A stretch of DNA of 6,493 nt from Clostridia bacterium (lineage in GTDB: Bacteria; Bacillota; Clostridia; TANB77; CAG-508): assembly GCA_900768805.1 (NCBI GenBank), contig CAAGEF010000222.1:1-6493 (forward strand), read 5' to 3'. A program made the translations under genes and the position numbers. This document shows, one piece after another, positions 5,637 through 6,493 of the stretch. A model generated the notes under the pieces. It was not told the DNA's origin and did not search any database. It worked only from the letters and a program-made list of their open reading frames with translations. Positions within the stretch are counted from its first letter, which is position 1. The number at the start of each line of letters is the position of its first letter.

Positions 5637-6310
5637 TATATTACATATAACATCACACAAAGAATTTGAAGCACTGTTCCTATTACACAGGCTATATGAA
5701 ATATTGAATGCATCCATTTTTTCTTTTTTCCTAATCCATATAATACAGCACCAACAGTATATGAAATTCCTCCTAATAAAAGTAATATAAATCCAGTAAT
5801 TCCCAACATTTCTATTACAACATTTATTTTAAAAACAATACACCACCCCATTATTAGGTAACATGTCATGGAAAATATCTTATACTTTTTTAGGTCAATT
5901 GAATTTAAAACAATTCCTAATATTGCTAACCCCCATATAATACCAAATATTATCCATCCAGTAGCTGTATCATATTCTCTTAATGTACATAGACAAAATG
6001 GAGTATAACTTCCTGCAATTAATAAAAATATTGAACAATGATCTATTATTTGAAAAACTTTTTTAGCTCCTACTTCTGGTTTTAATCCATGATATATACT
6101 AGACATTGTATATAACAAACTAATTGTTATTCCAAAAATTATACTTGAAACAATACCATAGACATTTCTGTTTATACTAGATATTATAACACAAATTATA
6201 AGAGCAAGTATTCCTATGGCTCCTCCTACAATATGAGATACCATATTAAAAATTTCCTCACCTTTACTATAGATTGGTAAAATCCTATCACTTAATTTTG
6301 TTCTTTTCAA
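5636..6310 (-). CDS. trhA: Hemolysin III / TrhA (PAQR) family integral membrane protein
   Basis: The 224-residue protein is a seven-helix membrane protein of the hemolysin III group in the PAQR superfamily. Hydrophobic segments lie near 24-45, 50-70, 87-108, 116-135, 146-163, 168-192 and 202-222. Conserved polar residues of the family are visible: ENxxSH-like EIFNMVSH (19-26), SSIYH (70-74), DHCSIFLLIAGSYTPF (90-105), and HSIFH (201-205). The last three carry the Ser, Asp and His residues thought to bind a metal in this superfamily. The name comes from a Bacillus cereus haemolysin, but TrhA homologues are now linked to membrane energy or fluidity homeostasis, so toxin activity should not be assumed. 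The start is TTG 6310, with AAGGAG 9 nt upstream; no in-frame ATG fits. It is the first gene of an operon with ttcA and the PH-domain gene. Confidence 0.93.
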   Translation of the reverse strand: MKRTKLSDRILPIYSKGEEIFNMVSHIVGGAIGILALIICVIISSINRNVYGIVSSIIFGITISLLYTMSSIYHGLKPEVGAKKVFQIIDHCSIFLLIAGSYTPFCLCTLREYDTATGWIIFGIIWGLAILGIVLNSIDLKKYKIFSMTCYLIMGWCIVFKINVVIEMLGITGFILLLLGGISYTVGAVLYGLGKKKKWMHSIFHIACVIGTVLQILCVMLYVI

Positions 6311-6319
6311 TATATCAAT

Positions 6320-6325
6320 CTCCTT
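6320..6325 (-). promoter_or_regulatory. Ribosome binding site supporting a TTG start for trhA
   Basis: AAGGAG on the minus strand lies 9 nt before TTG 6310. A nearby ATG at about 6329-6331 is in another frame and meets a stop quickly. The TTG is therefore the best start. Confidence 0.75.
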
Positions 6326-6342
6326 TTCATAAAATCTTTATT

Positions 6343-6370
6343 ATTATACCACATTTTTTCTAGTTTTAAC
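6343..6370 (-). promoter_or_regulatory. Probable promoter of the trhA-ttcA-PH operon
   Basis: A perfect TATAAT (6343-6348) lies 16 nt from a weak -35, GTTAAA (6365-6370, 3/6). It lies directly inside the right-hand repeat and upstream of the trhA ribosome site, giving a leader of roughly 25-30 nt. Confidence 0.6.
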
Positions 6371-6376
6371 ACTATA

Positions 6377-6493
6377 TTAAAAAATTATAGTTTGTATGGG
6401 TGATTTGTAGTTCATTTTCGTCTGACATAATTTTAGCAAATAGATAAGTCCGCAAAAGCTGTTGAATATATACATCTTCCATTCCGGTCGGCG
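6377..6493 (-). CDS. C-terminal fragment of an unidentified repeat-encoded ORF (right copy)
   Basis: On the minus strand a frame is open from the window edge to TAA at 6377-6379. It gives 38 residues beginning RRPEWKMYIFNS and ending NYKSPIQTIIF. The left repeat encodes the same tail with mostly third-position differences. The outer part (CGCCGACCGGAATGG) is richer in G+C than its neighbours, consistent with foreign DNA. A transposase tail is my best guess, but no catalytic motif is inside the window. A second frame (beginning MEDVYIQQLLRTYLFAK) is also open here, but its differences between copies are mostly amino-acid changing. Confidence 0.35.
   Translation of the reverse strand, partial: RRPEWKMYIFNSFCGLIYLLKLCQTKMNYKSPIQTIIF
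6382..6460 (-). repeat. Right copy of the 79-bp inverted repeat at the window ends
   Basis: This is the reverse complement of 1-79 with 8 mismatches and no gaps. Similarity ends at AAATTATAG (6382-6390) on the inner side. On the outer side it runs to at least 6460, where the left copy leaves the window. Together with the left copy it brackets the whole gene cluster in inverted orientation. Confidence 0.85.

Noticed and set aside
5542..5790. Plus-strand ORF of 82 codons with a hydrophobic translation
   Set aside because: It is antisense to the ttcA start and the trhA end and has no ribosome site. Its hydrophobicity reflects the complementary strand.
1..6493. Inverted terminal repeats as a fold-back assembly chimera
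   Set aside because: The two copies differ at 8 of 79 positions and the flanking inner sequences are unrelated, so they are separate genomic copies rather than one sequence read twice.
1..6493. CRISPR arrays, tRNA or rRNA genes, known riboswitches
   Set aside because: I looked for regularly spaced direct repeats, tRNA-like cloverleaf and TTCRANY-type segments, and long conserved leaders, and saw none.

Overview
The window is a 6.5 kb piece of a very AT-rich genome. Its gene set points to a spore-forming low-GC Bacillota, most likely a member of the Clostridia. The reasons are AT-driven codon use, strong AGGAGG-type ribosome sites, an RNA polymerase sigma-K gene, a clostridial-type cytoplasmic Cu/Zn-SOD-like gene, and RecN, TtcA and hemolysin III homologues that all look firmicute. 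I cannot name a genus.

Layout. (1) Both ends carry the same 79-bp sequence in inverted orientation (1-79 and 6382-6460, 71/79 identical). They look like the ends of two diverged copies of a repeated, probably mobile, element. (2) At 151-1110 (+) lies a tocopherol cyclase-like protein. Its upstream region is almost entirely repeat-derived and has no visible ribosome site. (3) A 21-bp hairpin at 1158-1205 separates it from a convergent minus-strand group: recN (4096 to 2465), sigK (2385 to 1690) and sodC-like (1673 to 1212). recN has a near-consensus promoter with a LexA-like site next to the -35. sodC starts 16 nt after the sigK stop and its ribosome site touches that stop, so the two are probably co-transcribed. 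(4) At 4097-4384 there is a 288-nt non-coding stretch holding the recN control region, unexplained AT-rich sequence and a rho-independent terminator. (5) A tight minus-strand operon, 6310 to 4385, encodes a hemolysin III/TrhA membrane protein, a TtcA-like tRNA thiolase and a small bacterial PH-domain protein. It has a promoter at about 6343-6370, 12-nt gaps between its genes, and the terminator at 4327-4376.

How the genes fit together. recN is DNA-repair housekeeping under probable SOS control. sigK drives late mother-cell gene expression in sporulation, and the SOD-like gene behind it is probably made in the same compartment. The hemolysin III-ttcA-PH operon joins membrane proteins to tRNA modification, with no obvious common pathway. 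I found no complete new defence, CRISPR or secretion system. The most interesting points are the flanking inverted repeats, the sigK-sodC pairing, and the promoter and start situation of the tocopherol cyclase-like gene.
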